Source: Pseudomonas poae
GTDB taxonomy: Bacteria; Pseudomonadota; Gammaproteobacteria; Pseudomonadales; Pseudomonadaceae
Direction: 5' to 3'
DNA: 64,000 nucleotides
NCBI RefSeq assembly: GCF_001439785.1
Contig: NZ_JYLI01000012.1
Coordinates: 62,001-126,000, forward strand
Of this stretch, positions 23,501 to 34,456 are shown in pieces. Made by a program: the position numbers and the translations under genes. The notes under the pieces are model-generated. The model did not search any database, was not told where the DNA came from, and was given only the letters and a program-made list of their open reading frames with translations. Each line of letters starts with the position of its first letter. The stretch's first letter is position 1.

Positions 23501-26422
23501 ATGTCCCTGATAGTTCTACTGCTTCTGCCCTTCATTGGCAGCTGTCTGGCGGCCTTGCTGCCGCACAACGCACGTAACACCGAATCGCTGCTGGCGGGCC
23601 TCGTGGCCCTGGTCGGAACGGTTCAAGTCGCCCTGCTTTACCCTCAGATCGCCTACGGTGGCGTGATCCGCGAAGAATTCACCTGGCTGCCAAGCCTCGG
23701 CCTGAACTTCGTGCTGCGCATGGACGGCTTCGCCTGGCTGTTCTCGATGCTGGTGCTCGGCATCGGCACGCTGGTGTCGCTGTATGCGCGCTACTACATG
23801 TCGCCCGAGGACCCGGTGCCGCGTTTCTTCGCGTTTTTCCTGGCCTTCATGGGCGCCATGCTCGGCCTGGTGATTTCCGGCAACCTGATCCAGATCGTGT
23901 TTTTCTGGGAGCTGACCAGCCTGTTCTCGTTCCTGTTGATCGGCTACTGGCACCACCGCGCCGATGCACGACGCGGCGCCTACATGGCGTTGATGGTCAC
24001 CGGTGCCGGTGGCCTGTGCCTGCTGGCCGGGGTGATGCTGCTGGGGCATATCGTCGGCAGCTATGACCTGGATCAGGTGCTGGTGGCGGGCGATCAGATT
24101 CGCGCGCACTCGCTGTACCCGGTGATGCTGGCCCTGGTGCTGGTCGGCGCGCTGAGCAAAAGCGCGCAGTTCCCCTTCCACTTCTGGCTGCCCCACGCGA
24201 TGGCGGCGCCCACCCCGGTTTCTGCGTACCTGCACTCGGCAACGATGGTGAAGGCCGGCGTGTTCCTCATGGCCCGCCTGTGGCCATCGCTTGCGGGCAG
24301 TGAAGAATGGTTCTGGATCGTCGGCGGTGCCGGCGCCATTACCCTGGTGCTCGGCGCTTACTGCGCCATGTTTCAAAACGATCTCAAGGGCTTGCTGGCC
24401 TATTCCACCATCAGCCACCTCGGGCTGATTACCCTGCTGTTGGGCCTCAACAGCCCGCTGGCGGCGGTCGCCGCCGTGTTTCATATCCTCAACCACGCCA
24501 CCTTCAAGGCGTCGCTGTTCATGGCGGCGGGCATCATCGACCACGAAAGCGGCACGCGGGATATCCGCAAGCTCAGCGGTCTGGTACGCCTGATTCCGTT
24601 TACCGCGACCCTGGCGATGGTGGCCAGTGCGTCCATGGCCGGCGTGCCGTTGCTGAACGGCTTCCTGTCCAAAGAGATGTTCTTTGCCGAAACCGTGTTT
24701 ATCTCGTCGACTGAATGGGTGGAAATTGCCCTGCCGCTGATCGCGACCATTGCCGGCACGTTCAGCGTGGCCTACGCGCTGCGCTTTACCGTCGACGTGT
24801 TCTTCGGCCCGCCGGCGACCGACCTGCCCCACACCCCTCACGAACCGCCGCGCTGGATGCGCGCCCCCGTGGAGCTGCTGGTGTTTACTTGCCTGCTGGT
24901 GGGGATCTTCCCCGCCCAGGTGATCGGCCCGCTCCTCGCGGCGGCGGCCCTGCCAGTGGTGGGTGGCGTGTTGCCCGAGTACAGCCTGGCGATCTGGCAC
25001 GGCTGGAACGCGCCAATGATCATGAGCCTGGTGGCGATGTCCGGTGGCGTGGTGCTGTACCTGATGCTGCGCAAACAACTCAAGCGCGGCCGCTTCAAAT
25101 ACCCGCCGCTGATCAGCTACTTCAATGGCAAACGCGGCTTCGAGCGCAGCCTGGTGGTGATGATGCGCGGCGTGCGCAAAATCGAAAAACGCCTGAGCAC
25201 CAAGCGCCTGCAAACCCAGCTGTTCCTGCTGGTGCTGGTGGCGGTGATCGGCGGCATGATCCCCATACTGGGCAGCGGCCTCACCTGGGGCGACCGGCCG
25301 AAGATCCCTGGCTCGGTGGTCTTCGTGACCCTGTGGGTACTGGCGATCGCCTGCGCCCTGGGCGCCGCCTGGCAAGCCAAATACCACCGGCTCGCGGCCC
25401 TGACCATGATCAGCGTGTGCGGCCTGATGACCTGCGTCACCTTCGTGTGGTTCTCGGCACCGGACCTGGCGCTCACCCAACTGGTGGTCGAAGTGGTGAC
25501 CACCGTGCTCATCCTGCTGGGCCTGCGCTGGTTGCCACGGCGGATCGAGGAGGTCTCACCCCTGCCGAGTACGTTGCGCAAGGCGCGCATCCGCCGCCTG
25601 CGTGACTTCCTGCTGTCCAGCGCGGTCGGCGGCGGCATGGCGCTGTTGTCCTACGCGATGCTGACCCGCCAAACGCCCAACGATATCTCCTCGTTCTACC
25701 TCAGCCGTGCCCTGCCCGAAGGTGGCGGCAGCAACGTGGTGAATGTGATGCTGGTGGATTTTCGTGGCTTCGACACCCTGGGCGAAATCACCGTGCTCGG
25801 CGCCGTGGCGCTCACCGTGTACGCCCTGCTGCGGCGCTTCCGCCCGTCGAAGGAAAGCATGCAGCTACCCACGCAACAGCGCCAGTTGGCGCCGGACGTG
25901 GCCACTGATCTGGTCAACCCGCGCCAGGCCAGCGACACCGCGCTGGGCTTCATGATGGTGCCGGCGGTGCTGGTGCGCCTGCTGCTGCCGATTGCGATGG
26001 TGGTGTCGTTTTACCTGTTCATGCGCGGCCACAACCAACCGGGCGGCGGCTTTGTCGCCGGCCTGGTGATGTCGGTGGCGTTTATCCTGCAATACATGGT
26101 GGCCGGTACCCAGTGGGTGGAGGCGCAAATGAACCTGCGGCCGATGCGCTGGATGGGCTTCGGGTTGCTTTCGGCCACCCTCACAGGGCTGGGCGCGTTG
26201 TTCGCCGGTTATCCGTTCCTCACCACTCACACCTGGCATTTGAGCCTGCCGGTGCTGGGCGATATTCATGTCGCCAGCGCGCTGTTCTTCGATGTCGGCG
26301 TGTACGCCATGGTGGTCGGTTCGACCCTGCTGATGCTCACCGCCCTGGGTCACCAATCGGTGCGTGCCCATAAACCGAGCAACCAGGCCAAAGTGGTTGC
26401 CGCAACACAAGGAGCCGCCTGA
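23501..26422 (+). CDS. mrpA: Na+(K+)/H+ antiporter subunit A, MrpA-MrpB fusion
   Basis: A 973-aa membrane protein, homologous to NuoL. The N-terminal two-thirds is MrpA: LVISGNLIQIVFFWELTSLFSFLLIG, the Lys helix ALSKSAQFPFHFWLPHAMAAPTPVSAYLHSATMVKAGVFLM, and NDLKGLLAYSTISHLG. The C-terminal ~200 residues are an MrpB-type domain (LLLPIAMVVSFYLFMRGHNQPGGGFVAGL). The A+B fusion is the usual arrangement in group 2 (Pha/Sha) systems of Rhizobium and Pseudomonas, giving six genes rather than seven. Its stop shares one base with the next start (TGATG). Role: Na+ or K+ extrusion and pH homeostasis. Confidence 0.95.
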   Translation: MSLIVLLLLPFIGSCLAALLPHNARNTESLLAGLVALVGTVQVALLYPQIAYGGVIREEFTWLPSLGLNFVLRMDGFAWLFSMLVLGIGTLVSLYARYYMSPEDPVPRFFAFFLAFMGAMLGLVISGNLIQIVFFWELTSLFSFLLIGYWHHRADARRGAYMALMVTGAGGLCLLAGVMLLGHIVGSYDLDQVLVAGDQIRAHSLYPVMLALVLVGALSKSAQFPFHFWLPHAMAAPTPVSAYLHSATMVKAGVFLMARLWPSLAGSEEWFWIVGGAGAITLVLGAYCAMFQNDLKGLLAYSTISHLGLITLLLGLNSPLAAVAAVFHILNHATFKASLFMAAGIIDHESGTRDIRKLSGLVRLIPFTATLAMVASASMAGVPLLNGFLSKEMFFAETVFISSTEWVEIALPLIATIAGTFSVAYALRFTVDVFFGPPATDLPHTPHEPPRWMRAPVELLVFTCLLVGIFPAQVIGPLLAAAALPVVGGVLPEYSLAIWHGWNAPMIMSLVAMSGGVVLYLMLRKQLKRGRFKYPPLISYFNGKRGFERSLVVMMRGVRKIEKRLSTKRLQTQLFLLVLVAVIGGMIPILGSGLTWGDRPKIPGSVVFVTLWVLAIACALGAAWQAKYHRLAALTMISVCGLMTCVTFVWFSAPDLALTQLVVEVVTTVLILLGLRWLPRRIEEVSPLPSTLRKARIRRLRDFLLSSAVGGGMALLSYAMLTRQTPNDISSFYLSRALPEGGGSNVVNVMLVDFRGFDTLGEITVLGAVALTVYALLRRFRPSKESMQLPTQQRQLAPDVATDLVNPRQASDTALGFMMVPAVLVRLLLPIAMVVSFYLFMRGHNQPGGGFVAGLVMSVAFILQYMVAGTQWVEAQMNLRPMRWMGFGLLSATLTGLGALFAGYPFLTTHTWHLSLPVLGDIHVASALFFDVGVYAMVVGSTLLMLTALGHQSVRAHKPSNQAKVVAATQGAA

Positions 26423-26766
26423 TGGAAGAAGTCATCGCAATTGCCATTGGAGTGCTGGCGGCCTCGGGCGTCTGGTTGATCCTGCGGCCACGGACCTTCC
26501 AGGTGGTGATGGGCCTGTGCCTGCTGTCGTATGGGGTCAACCTGTTCATTTTCAGCATGGGCAGCCTGTTTATCGGCAAGGAGCCCATCATCAAGGACGG
26601 CGTGCCTCAGGACCTGCTCAATTACACCGATCCCCTGCCCCAGGCGCTGGTGCTCACGGCCATCGTGATCAGCTTTGCCATGACCGCGCTGTTTCTGGTG
26701 GTGTTGCTGGCGTCTCGGGGTCTGACCGGCACTGACCATGTCGACGGTCGGGAGCCCAAGGAATGA
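26422..26766 (+). CDS. mrpC: Na+(K+)/H+ antiporter subunit C
   Basis: A 114-aa NuoK-like membrane subunit with three helices (EVIAIAIGVLAASGVWLIL, VVMGLCLLSYGVNLFIFSMG, LTAIVISFAMTALFLVVLL). The conserved segment YTDPLPQALVLTAIVI is diagnostic of MrpC/PhaC. It is coupled by overlapping codons to mrpA and to mrpD (ATGA at 26763). Confidence 0.94.
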   Translation: MEEVIAIAIGVLAASGVWLILRPRTFQVVMGLCLLSYGVNLFIFSMGSLFIGKEPIIKDGVPQDLLNYTDPLPQALVLTAIVISFAMTALFLVVLLASRGLTGTDHVDGREPKE

Positions 26767-28445
26767 ATTGGGTCAATCAACTGATCGTCGCCCCGATTCT
26801 GCTGCCGTTGTTCACGGCGGGGTTGATGCTGATGCTGGGCGAGAAACGCCGACCACTGAAGGCCAAAATCAACCTGCTGTCGAGCCTGCTCGGCGTCGGC
26901 GTCGCAGTGCTGCTGCTGTACTGGACGCAACAGGATGGTCCGGGCTCGATCGGCGTATACCTGCCGGGCAACTGGCAGGTGCCGTTCGGCATCGTGCTGG
27001 TGGTGGATCAATTGTCGGCGCTGATGCTGGTGCTGACGGGCATCATTGGCGTGAGCGCGCTGATGTTCGCCATGGCCCGCTGGGACCGGGCCGGCACCAG
27101 TTTCCACGCGTTGTTCCAAATCCAGCTGATGGGCCTGTATGGCGCGTTTCTCACCGCCGACCTGTTCAACCTGTTCGTCTTTTTCGAAGTGCTGCTGGCC
27201 GCGTCCTACGGCCTGATGCTGCACGGCTCCGGCCGTGCGCGGGTGTCGTCGGGGCTGCATTACATTGCGATCAACCTGCTGGCCTCGTCGCTGTTTCTGA
27301 TTGGCGCGGCGATGATCTACGGCGTGACCGGCACGCTGAACTTCGCCGACCTGGCGCTGAAAATCCCGCTGGTGCCGGAGGCCGATCGTGGCTTGTTGCA
27401 TGCGGGTGCGGCGATCCTCGCCACGGCATTCCTGGCCAAGGCCGGCATGTGGCCGCTGAACTTCTGGCTGGCCCCGGCCTATTCCTCGGCCAGCGCGCCG
27501 GTGGCGGCGATGTTCGCGATCATGACCAAGGTGGGCGTATACACCGTGCTGCGCCTGTGGACGCTGCTGTTCTCCGGCCAGGCCGGCGCGTCGGCGCTGT
27601 TCGGCGGCGACTGGCTGGTGTACGGCGGCATGGCTACCATCGTCTGCGCGGCACTGGCGATGCTGGCGGCGCAACGGCTGGAGCGCATGGCCAGCCTGAG
27701 CATTCTGGTGTCGGCCGGCATCCTGCTGTCGTCGGTGGGTTTTGCCCAGCCCAGCCTGACGGCCGGCGCGCTGTTCTATCTGGTGAGTTCCACCCTGGCC
27801 TTGAGCGCGCTGTTCCTGCTGGCGGAGCTGATCGAGCGGTCACGCTCGGCCAATGACCTGCCGCTGGATGAAGAAATCGACGCGCTGCCCAAGGCCATGG
27901 AATCCCTGCATCCGCGCCCCGGCGTCAACCTCGATGACGAGCAGAAAGCCGTGGTCGGCCAGGTGATTCCGTGGACCATGGCCTTCCTCGGCCTGAGCTT
28001 TGTCGCCTGTGCGTTATTGATTATCGGCATGCCGCCGTTGTCCGGGTTTATCGGCAAACTCAGTCTGTTGAGTGCGCTGGTCAATCCACTGGGGCTGGGC
28101 AATGCGGTCAGTGAGCCGATTCGCCCGGCCGCCTGGGGCCTGGTGGCCCTGTTGATTCTCTCGGGCCTGGCCTCGCTGATCGCCTTTGCGCGCTTGGGCA
28201 CCCAGCGTTTCTGGACCCCGGAAGAGCGTCCGTCGCCGCTGCTGCGCCGCTATGAGTGCGTGCCGATCTTTTTGCTGCTGGGCCTGTGCATCGCGCTGAC
28301 CTTCAAGGCCGAGCCGTTGATGCGTTATACCCTGGCGACCGCCAAAAGCCTGAACAACCCGGAGCGCTATGTGATGGCGGTGATGGCCACACGCCCGGTA
28401 CCGAGCCCTGAAGGCAAGGCCGCCGCCCTGGAGGTGCAACCATGA
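26763..28445 (+). CDS. mrpD: Na+(K+)/H+ antiporter subunit D
   Basis: A 560-aa NuoM/N-like antiporter subunit with about 14 helices. Seen: FNLFVFFEVLLAASYGLML (conserved Glu), FLAKAGMWPLNFWLAPAYSS (Lys helix) and a later FIGKLSLLSALVNP segment. It is longer than typical MrpD (~500 aa) because of a polar cytoplasmic loop around residues 360-400 (RSANDLPLDEEIDALPKAME). It overlaps mrpE by 4 bases. Confidence 0.94.
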   Translation: MNWVNQLIVAPILLPLFTAGLMLMLGEKRRPLKAKINLLSSLLGVGVAVLLLYWTQQDGPGSIGVYLPGNWQVPFGIVLVVDQLSALMLVLTGIIGVSALMFAMARWDRAGTSFHALFQIQLMGLYGAFLTADLFNLFVFFEVLLAASYGLMLHGSGRARVSSGLHYIAINLLASSLFLIGAAMIYGVTGTLNFADLALKIPLVPEADRGLLHAGAAILATAFLAKAGMWPLNFWLAPAYSSASAPVAAMFAIMTKVGVYTVLRLWTLLFSGQAGASALFGGDWLVYGGMATIVCAALAMLAAQRLERMASLSILVSAGILLSSVGFAQPSLTAGALFYLVSSTLALSALFLLAELIERSRSANDLPLDEEIDALPKAMESLHPRPGVNLDDEQKAVVGQVIPWTMAFLGLSFVACALLIIGMPPLSGFIGKLSLLSALVNPLGLGNAVSEPIRPAAWGLVALLILSGLASLIAFARLGTQRFWTPEERPSPLLRRYECVPIFLLLGLCIALTFKAEPLMRYTLATAKSLNNPERYVMAVMATRPVPSPEGKAAALEVQP

Positions 28446-28930
28446 AGCGCTTGCTGCCTGCGCCGTGGCTGTCATTGGCATTGTGGGTGCTGTGGCTGGT
28501 GCTCAACCTGTCGGTGAGCCCGGGCAATCTGTTGCTCGGCGCGCTGCTGGGGTTTCTTGCCCCGCTGATGATGGCGCCGCTGCGCCCGCAACCGATCAGC
28601 CTGCGCCGCCCCGGCGTGATCATCCGCCTGTTTCTGCTGGTGGGCCGCGATGTGATTGTGTCCAACCTGCAAGTGGCCTGGGCCGTGTTGATGTGCGGCT
28701 CGCGTCCGCCGCGCTCACGCTTTGTCAAAATCCCTCTGGACCTGCGCAGCCCCAACGGCCTGGCCGCGCTGTCGATGATCACCACCGTGGTGCCCGGCAC
28801 CATCTGGTCGGAACTGGCGCTGGACCGCAGCGTGCTGCTGTTGCATGTGTTCGACCTGGAGGATGAAGCGCCGTTTATCGAGCACTTCAAATCCGCCTAT
28901 GAGCGCCCCCTGATGGAGATCTTCGAATGA
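28442..28930 (+). CDS. mrpE: Na+(K+)/H+ antiporter subunit E
   Basis: A 162-aa subunit with two N-terminal membrane helices (LSLALWVLWLVLNLSVSPGN, LLLGALLGFLAPLMM) and a cytoplasmic domain including NGLAALSMITTVVPGTIWSE, the conserved MrpE core. It is required for assembly and activity of Mrp complexes. Start and stop overlap neighbouring genes by ATGA. Confidence 0.93.
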   Translation: MKRLLPAPWLSLALWVLWLVLNLSVSPGNLLLGALLGFLAPLMMAPLRPQPISLRRPGVIIRLFLLVGRDVIVSNLQVAWAVLMCGSRPPRSRFVKIPLDLRSPNGLAALSMITTVVPGTIWSELALDRSVLLLHVFDLEDEAPFIEHFKSAYERPLMEIFE

Positions 28931-29205
28931 GCCCGCTGCTCTCCAATGCGATCCTGCTCAGCCTGTTCCTGTTCTCGCTGGCGATGGTGCTGACCCTGAT
29001 CCGCCTGTTCAAGGGCCCGTCGGCCCAGGACCGCGTACTGGCGCTGGACTACCTGTACATTCTGGCGATGCTGATGATGCTGGTGCTGGGCATCCGTTAT
29101 GCCAGTGACACCTACTTTGAAGCGGCGTTGCTGATTGCGCTGTTCGGCTTCGTGGGCTCGTTCGCCCTGGCCAAATTTTTGCTGCGTGGGGAGGTGATTG
29201 AATGA
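28927..29205 (+). CDS. mrpF: Na+(K+)/H+ antiporter subunit F
   Basis: A 92-aa subunit with three membrane helices; FKGPSAQDRVLALDYLYILAM is the conserved MrpF segment between helices 1 and 2. Coupled by 4-base overlaps to mrpE and mrpG. Confidence 0.93.
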   Translation: MSPLLSNAILLSLFLFSLAMVLTLIRLFKGPSAQDRVLALDYLYILAMLMMLVLGIRYASDTYFEAALLIALFGFVGSFALAKFLLRGEVIE

Positions 29206-29540
29206 TGCCGCTGTGGATGGAAATCGTCGTCGGGGTGCTGCTGGTCTCGAGCAGCGTGTTCGCGCTGATCGGTGCGCTCGGGTTGTTGCGGATGAAGGAT
29301 TTTTTCCAGCGCATGCACCCGCCAGCATTGGCCTCGACGCTGGGCGCCTGGTGTGTGGCGCTGGCGTCGATCATCTACTTTTCGCAGCTCAAGTCCGCAC
29401 CGGTGTTGCACGGCTGGCTGATTCCGGTGTTGCTGTCGATCACGGTGCCGGTGACCACGCTACTACTGGCCCGAACCGCCTTGTTCCGTAAACGAATGGC
29501 TGGCGATGACGTTCCGGCCGAAGTCAGCAGCCGCCGCTGA
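29202..29540 (+). CDS. mrpG: Na+(K+)/H+ antiporter subunit G
   Basis: A 112-aa last subunit of the operon with three helices. The family motif ALIGALGLLRMKDFFQRMHP is plain, followed by PALASTLGAWCVALASIIYF. The polar tail FRKRMAGDDVPAEVSSRR is cytoplasmic. Transcription after it meets the convergent effector-like gene at 29634. Confidence 0.94.
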   Translation: MMPLWMEIVVGVLLVSSSVFALIGALGLLRMKDFFQRMHPPALASTLGAWCVALASIIYFSQLKSAPVLHGWLIPVLLSITVPVTTLLLARTALFRKRMAGDDVPAEVSSRR

Positions 29541-29560
29541 TCCTGGAATACGCAAAATCC

Positions 29561-29590
29561 AAAAGAGGGAGAGACTTGATCTCTCCCGAC
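29561..29590 (-). terminator. Hairpin between convergent genes, probable terminator
   Basis: Perfect stem GGGAGAGA / TCTCTCCC with a 5-base loop. On the minus strand it is followed by CTCTTTTGG, so it more likely ends the minus-strand gene at 29634-30665; on the plus strand there is no T tract. Confidence 0.6.
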
Positions 29591-29633
29591 GTTTGGTGGT
29601 GTTCGACGACCGATCACATCGCCCAGCCCACCC

Positions 29634-30665
29634 TTAAACCAAAGCCAATGCGAAGGCATCAACATGGGTAGGTGGATACCAGCCTTGCCTGCCCCATACC
29701 TCCTCACGCCCGTTAATGACTGCAAGAGAATGCCTCTCAGCCCCCATGCCGATTGGAACGTCGTGAGCAACAATACCAAGCTGCCCCCTCGCCAGATGTT
29801 GAACGCTGGTTCTTCGAACATAAGCGTTCAAGCCCAGACGTTGCAGCCCCTCAGTATCGTATTCAGCATCGTTGAGGCTAGTTAACGCATGATCAAAACT
29901 TCTCCAGGCATAACCGTCGTTATTTTCCAATTGCGCCCGTTTGGCGCTGGCCGCGTATAGAAAATGGGCATCCGCGAGCATCGCCGGATCAGTCCCTTTG
30001 AAATCAGATCGACGGGCAGCGTGCGCCAGCTCGGCCTTGGACAAATGAAACCAGCGACCATCGCGCATCACTACCTTGTAGCCATCGCCCTCAAGGCTGA
30101 CTTCCCTGAAAATATCAGCAGGTTTTTGACCGAACCTCATCATCGCCGCTTTTATGGCTGAAACCGTGACGCAGTTTCTCTCCCTGCCCTGGCTGAAACC
30201 GCTCCAGATATTACCGGGTTGATTGCCAACACCGGGTCTCCTGCCAGGATGACTCTTTGCGGTGTAGAAGTCGTGCTGACTCGCGCGTTGAGGGGGGGCC
30301 CGATGCTCAAAACGCTGAGGATTACGCAGTGCAGGTCTGTGGAACGTAGGCCGATGACCCGCATCGTGCCTGGGAGATTCATTTGCATGGAGCTGAACGT
30401 AGGCGTCCACCTTATGAATCAGCTTATTGACATTGTGCTTGAAGGTCGCATCCCCCACCCTCTCTCGAAACACCTTCAACCTGTCAATCACACCTGGCGC
30501 CATACGAAGCCTGGCGTCTGGCGTCGCACGAAGCCACTCGTTCAGCAGTTGTCTGACTGCGGCAACGTCTGCCTCGAACGCCGCAGGCCTGCCCTGCATT
30601 TGCAACTGACTTGGCGCGTAACGTACGTGCCCACCTACAAAACCCGTCACTGCTGGATTCAACAT
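29634..30665 (-). CDS. Candidate type III effector, possible cysteine-protease-like C-terminal domain
   Basis: A 343-aa protein not assignable to a named family. The start at ATG 30665 was chosen over a TTG at 30701 because GGAGAAGAA lies directly upstream. It is preceded at 51 bases by an exact hrp-box match. The first ~25 residues (MLNPAVTGFVGGHVRYAPSQ) lack acidic residues, as in type III signals, and residues 95-160 are a basic His/Arg/Pro-rich linker. In the C-terminal half, RERNCVTVSAIKAAMMRFG (Cys165), ERHSLAVING (His312, Asn318) could form a papain-like triad. No signal peptide or membrane segment. No secretion genes or chaperone adjoin it. The effector role is inferred from the promoter and N-terminus; the catalytic role is a guess from spacing. 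Confidence 0.65.
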   Translation of the reverse strand: MLNPAVTGFVGGHVRYAPSQLQMQGRPAAFEADVAAVRQLLNEWLRATPDARLRMAPGVIDRLKVFRERVGDATFKHNVNKLIHKVDAYVQLHANESPRHDAGHRPTFHRPALRNPQRFEHRAPPQRASQHDFYTAKSHPGRRPGVGNQPGNIWSGFSQGRERNCVTVSAIKAAMMRFGQKPADIFREVSLEGDGYKVVMRDGRWFHLSKAELAHAARRSDFKGTDPAMLADAHFLYAASAKRAQLENNDGYAWRSFDHALTSLNDAEYDTEGLQRLGLNAYVRRTSVQHLARGQLGIVAHDVPIGMGAERHSLAVINGREEVWGRQGWYPPTHVDAFALALV

Positions 30666-30716
30666 CTTAGGTTCTTCTCCACTGACTCGTCGGCTGCCCA
30701 AAAAGGGCCCACTCGC

Positions 30717-30745
30717 TCAGTGGCAAAGGGGACACAGGGGGTTCC
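30717..30745 (-). promoter_or_regulatory. hrp box (HrpL-type ECF sigma promoter)
   Basis: Read on the minus strand: GGAACC, 16 bases, then CCACTGA, an exact match to the HrpL consensus GGAACC-N15/16-CCACNNA, ending 51 bases before the ATG of the effector candidate. HrpL-type sigma factors drive type III secretion genes in P. syringae and in P. fluorescens strains with an hrp/rsp system. The stretch from 30746 to the repeat at 30885 shows nothing else I can support. Confidence 0.75.
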
Positions 30746-30884
30746 ATGCTTCATACAGGGTCAGTAGGTTCTGTCTCACGAACCCTGGGAAATAACGCGG
30801 TAAAACGACGCAAGCTTATCCGGAGGACCTCAGGCGAGCGGGCCTGCCTTGATGCCGCTCAGTTAAGGAAAGTGTGTGGGTTAT

Positions 30885-31019
30885 TGTGGCGAGCGGGCTT
30901 GTCCTGCGTTGGGGTGCGAAGCGCCCCCAACCCAGCAAAACGCGGTGTACCTGATACGGCTCAGCGCCTGGTTTTGGGGCTGCTGCGCAGCCCAACGCAG
31001 GACAAGCCTGCTCGCCACA
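30885..31019. repeat. Long palindromic repeat, copy B
   Basis: About 135 bases bounded by TGTGGCGAGCGGGCTTG and its inverse, with two inner hairpins and a conserved centre (CAAAACGCGGTGTACCTGAT). Nearly the same as copy C at 47904 and, in reverse orientation, copy A at 16874. It lies between the effector candidate and the cysS terminator. Confidence 0.88.
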
Positions 31020-31033
31020 GGGACGGGTTTGAA

Positions 31034-31066
31034 ACAAAAAAAGCCCCGAACCAGTCGGGGCGTTTT
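31034..31066 (-). terminator. Rho-independent terminator of cysS
   Basis: Stem GCCCCGA / TCGGGGC; on the minus strand it is followed by seven Ts. It lies 26 bases after the cysS stop. The plus strand also has a T run, so it may act in both directions. Confidence 0.85.
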
Positions 31067-31091
31067 TCATTCTGCCTGCAGCAACCCAGCG

Positions 31092-32474
<1,383 letters not shown>

Positions 32475-32495
32475 GATGAATCCCTTAAGACTAAA

Positions 32496-34196
32496 TCACT
32501 GGCCCCACGAATCACGCAAGGTCACGGTACGGTTGAATACCGGAGCACCTGGTTTCGAGTCCTTGATATCCGCGCAGAAGTAACCTTCGCGCTCGAACTG
32601 GAAACGGTCTTCCGGCTGTGCGTCGCCAAGCGATGGCTCGGCACGACAACCAGTGAGTACTTGCAGGGAGTCAGGGTTGATGTTGTCGAGGAAACTTGCG
32701 CTGTCTTCGGCCTTCTCGGGGTTGGGCGAGCGGAACAGACGATCGTACAGACGCACTTCGCACTCGATGCTGGCCGCAGCCGGCACCCAGTGAACCACGC
32801 CCTTGACCTTGCGGCCTTCAGGGTTCTTGCCCAGGGTGTCCGGGTCGTACGAGCAGCGCAGTTCGACGATGTTGCCATCGGCGTCCTTGATCGCTTCGTC
32901 GGCACGGATCACGTAGCTGCCGCGCAGGCGCACTTCGCCATTCGGCTCCAGGCGCTTGTAGCCTTTTGGCGGCTCTTCCATGAAGTCATCGCGGTCGATG
33001 TAGATTTCACGGGCGAACGGCAGCTTGCGCACGCCAAGTTCTTCTTTTTGCGGATGACGCGGCAGTTCGAGGTTTTCGACCTGGCCTTCGGGGTAATTGG
33101 TGATCACGACTTTCAAAGGCCGCAGCACGCACATGGCGCGCGGGGCGTTCGCGTCGAGGTCCTGGCGGATGCTGAATTCGAGCATGCCGAAGTCGACCAC
33201 ACCGTCGGAACGGTTGGTGCCGACCATCTCACAGAAATTACGGATCGACGCCGGGGTGTAACCACGACGGCGGAAACCTGACAGCGTCGACATGCGCGGG
33301 TCATCCCAGCCGTGCACGTGTTTTTCATCCACCAGTTGCTTGAGCTTGCGCTTGCTGGTGATGGTGTAGTTCAGGTTCAGGCGGCTGAACTCGTACTGAC
33401 GCGGCTGCGCCGGCACCGGCAGATTGCTCAGGAACCACTCGTACAGCGGACGATGGCTCTCGAACTCCAGGGTGCAGATGGAGTGGGTGATGCCTTCGAT
33501 GGCGTCCGACTGACCGTGGGTGAAGTCGTAATTGGGGTAGATGCACCACGTGTCGCCGGTCTGGTGGTGATGAGCGTGGCGGATGCGGTACATGATCGGG
33601 TCGCGCAGGTTCATGTTCGGCGAGGCCATGTCGATCTTGGCGCGCAGCACGCGGGCGCCGTCCGGGAACTCACCGGCGCGCATGCGGTTGAACCAGTCGA
33701 GGTTCTCTTCCACCGAACGGTCGCGGAACGGGCTGTTCTTGCCCGGCTCGGTCAGGGTGCCACGGTATTCCCTGGCCTGTTCCGGGCTCAGGTCGTCGAC
33801 GTAGGCCTTGCCAGCCTTGATCAGCTCGACGGCCCAGTCGAACAATTGGTCGAAATACTTGGAGGCATAGCGCACTTCACCGGACCATTCGAAGCCCAGC
33901 CACTTGATGTCGCTTTCGATGGCGTCGATGTATTCCTGGTCTTCCTTGGCCGGGTTGGTGTCGTCGAAACGCAGGTGCGTGACACCGCCGAATTCCTGGG
34001 CCAAGCCGAAGTTCACGCAGATCGACTTGGCGTGACCGATGTGCAGGTAGCCGTTGGGCTCTGGCGGGAAGCGGGTGACGATCTGTGTGTGCTTGCCCGA
34101 ATCGAGGTCCGCCTGGATGATCGGACGCAGGAAATTGACCGGGACGGCAGGTCCGGCCTTGGAATTCGAGGTAGGGTCGACAGTGGGCTTGCTCAT
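32496..34196 (-). CDS. glnS: Glutaminyl-tRNA synthetase
   Basis: A 566-aa class I synthetase charging tRNA-Gln. HIGH motif [20 protein letters not shown], then [20 protein letters not shown], and the KMSKS-equivalent [24 protein letters not shown]. The C-terminal beta-barrel anticodon domains follow. The start at 34196 ([15 protein letters not shown]) has AGGA just upstream; the frame extends to 34361 without a ribosome site and crosses the promoter region. The extra N-terminal ~25 residues are usual in pseudomonads. Divergent from ppiB. Confidence 0.97.
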   Translation of the reverse strand: MSKPTVDPTSNSKAGPAVPVNFLRPIIQADLDSGKHTQIVTRFPPEPNGYLHIGHAKSICVNFGLAQEFGGVTHLRFDDTNPAKEDQEYIDAIESDIKWLGFEWSGEVRYASKYFDQLFDWAVELIKAGKAYVDDLSPEQAREYRGTLTEPGKNSPFRDRSVEENLDWFNRMRAGEFPDGARVLRAKIDMASPNMNLRDPIMYRIRHAHHHQTGDTWCIYPNYDFTHGQSDAIEGITHSICTLEFESHRPLYEWFLSNLPVPAQPRQYEFSRLNLNYTITSKRKLKQLVDEKHVHGWDDPRMSTLSGFRRRGYTPASIRNFCEMVGTNRSDGVVDFGMLEFSIRQDLDANAPRAMCVLRPLKVVITNYPEGQVENLELPRHPQKEELGVRKLPFAREIYIDRDDFMEEPPKGYKRLEPNGEVRLRGSYVIRADEAIKDADGNIVELRCSYDPDTLGKNPEGRKVKGVVHWVPAAASIECEVRLYDRLFRSPNPEKAEDSASFLDNINPDSLQVLTGCRAEPSLGDAQPEDRFQFEREGYFCADIKDSKPGAPVFNRTVTLRDSWGQ

Positions 34197-34456
34197 AGGA
34201 TCCTTGAACAGACAGGTTCGTGGCCGGGTGAGGCCAGACAAAACAAAGGCGTTATCATAGCCGATGCTGTCAACCACCTGACAGAGCGGGGTCAAAAACT
34301 GCTGCTTTAAATGCTGCTTTAATGACAAGCGCGGTAAAAAACCACCTCGAAATTCCTGCAAGGCACGCTAAACTGCGCGCCCTGGCCGCCGTTTGGCCAG
34401 ACAGGTAAAGCGTTTGAACGCCCAAACCCACGAATTCCCTGAAAAGAGTAGTGAAC

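Noticed and set aside
23516-25480. 654-codon open frame on the minus strand opposite mrpA
   Set aside because: Low-complexity HQGR-rich product and full overlap with a certain MrpA coding region.
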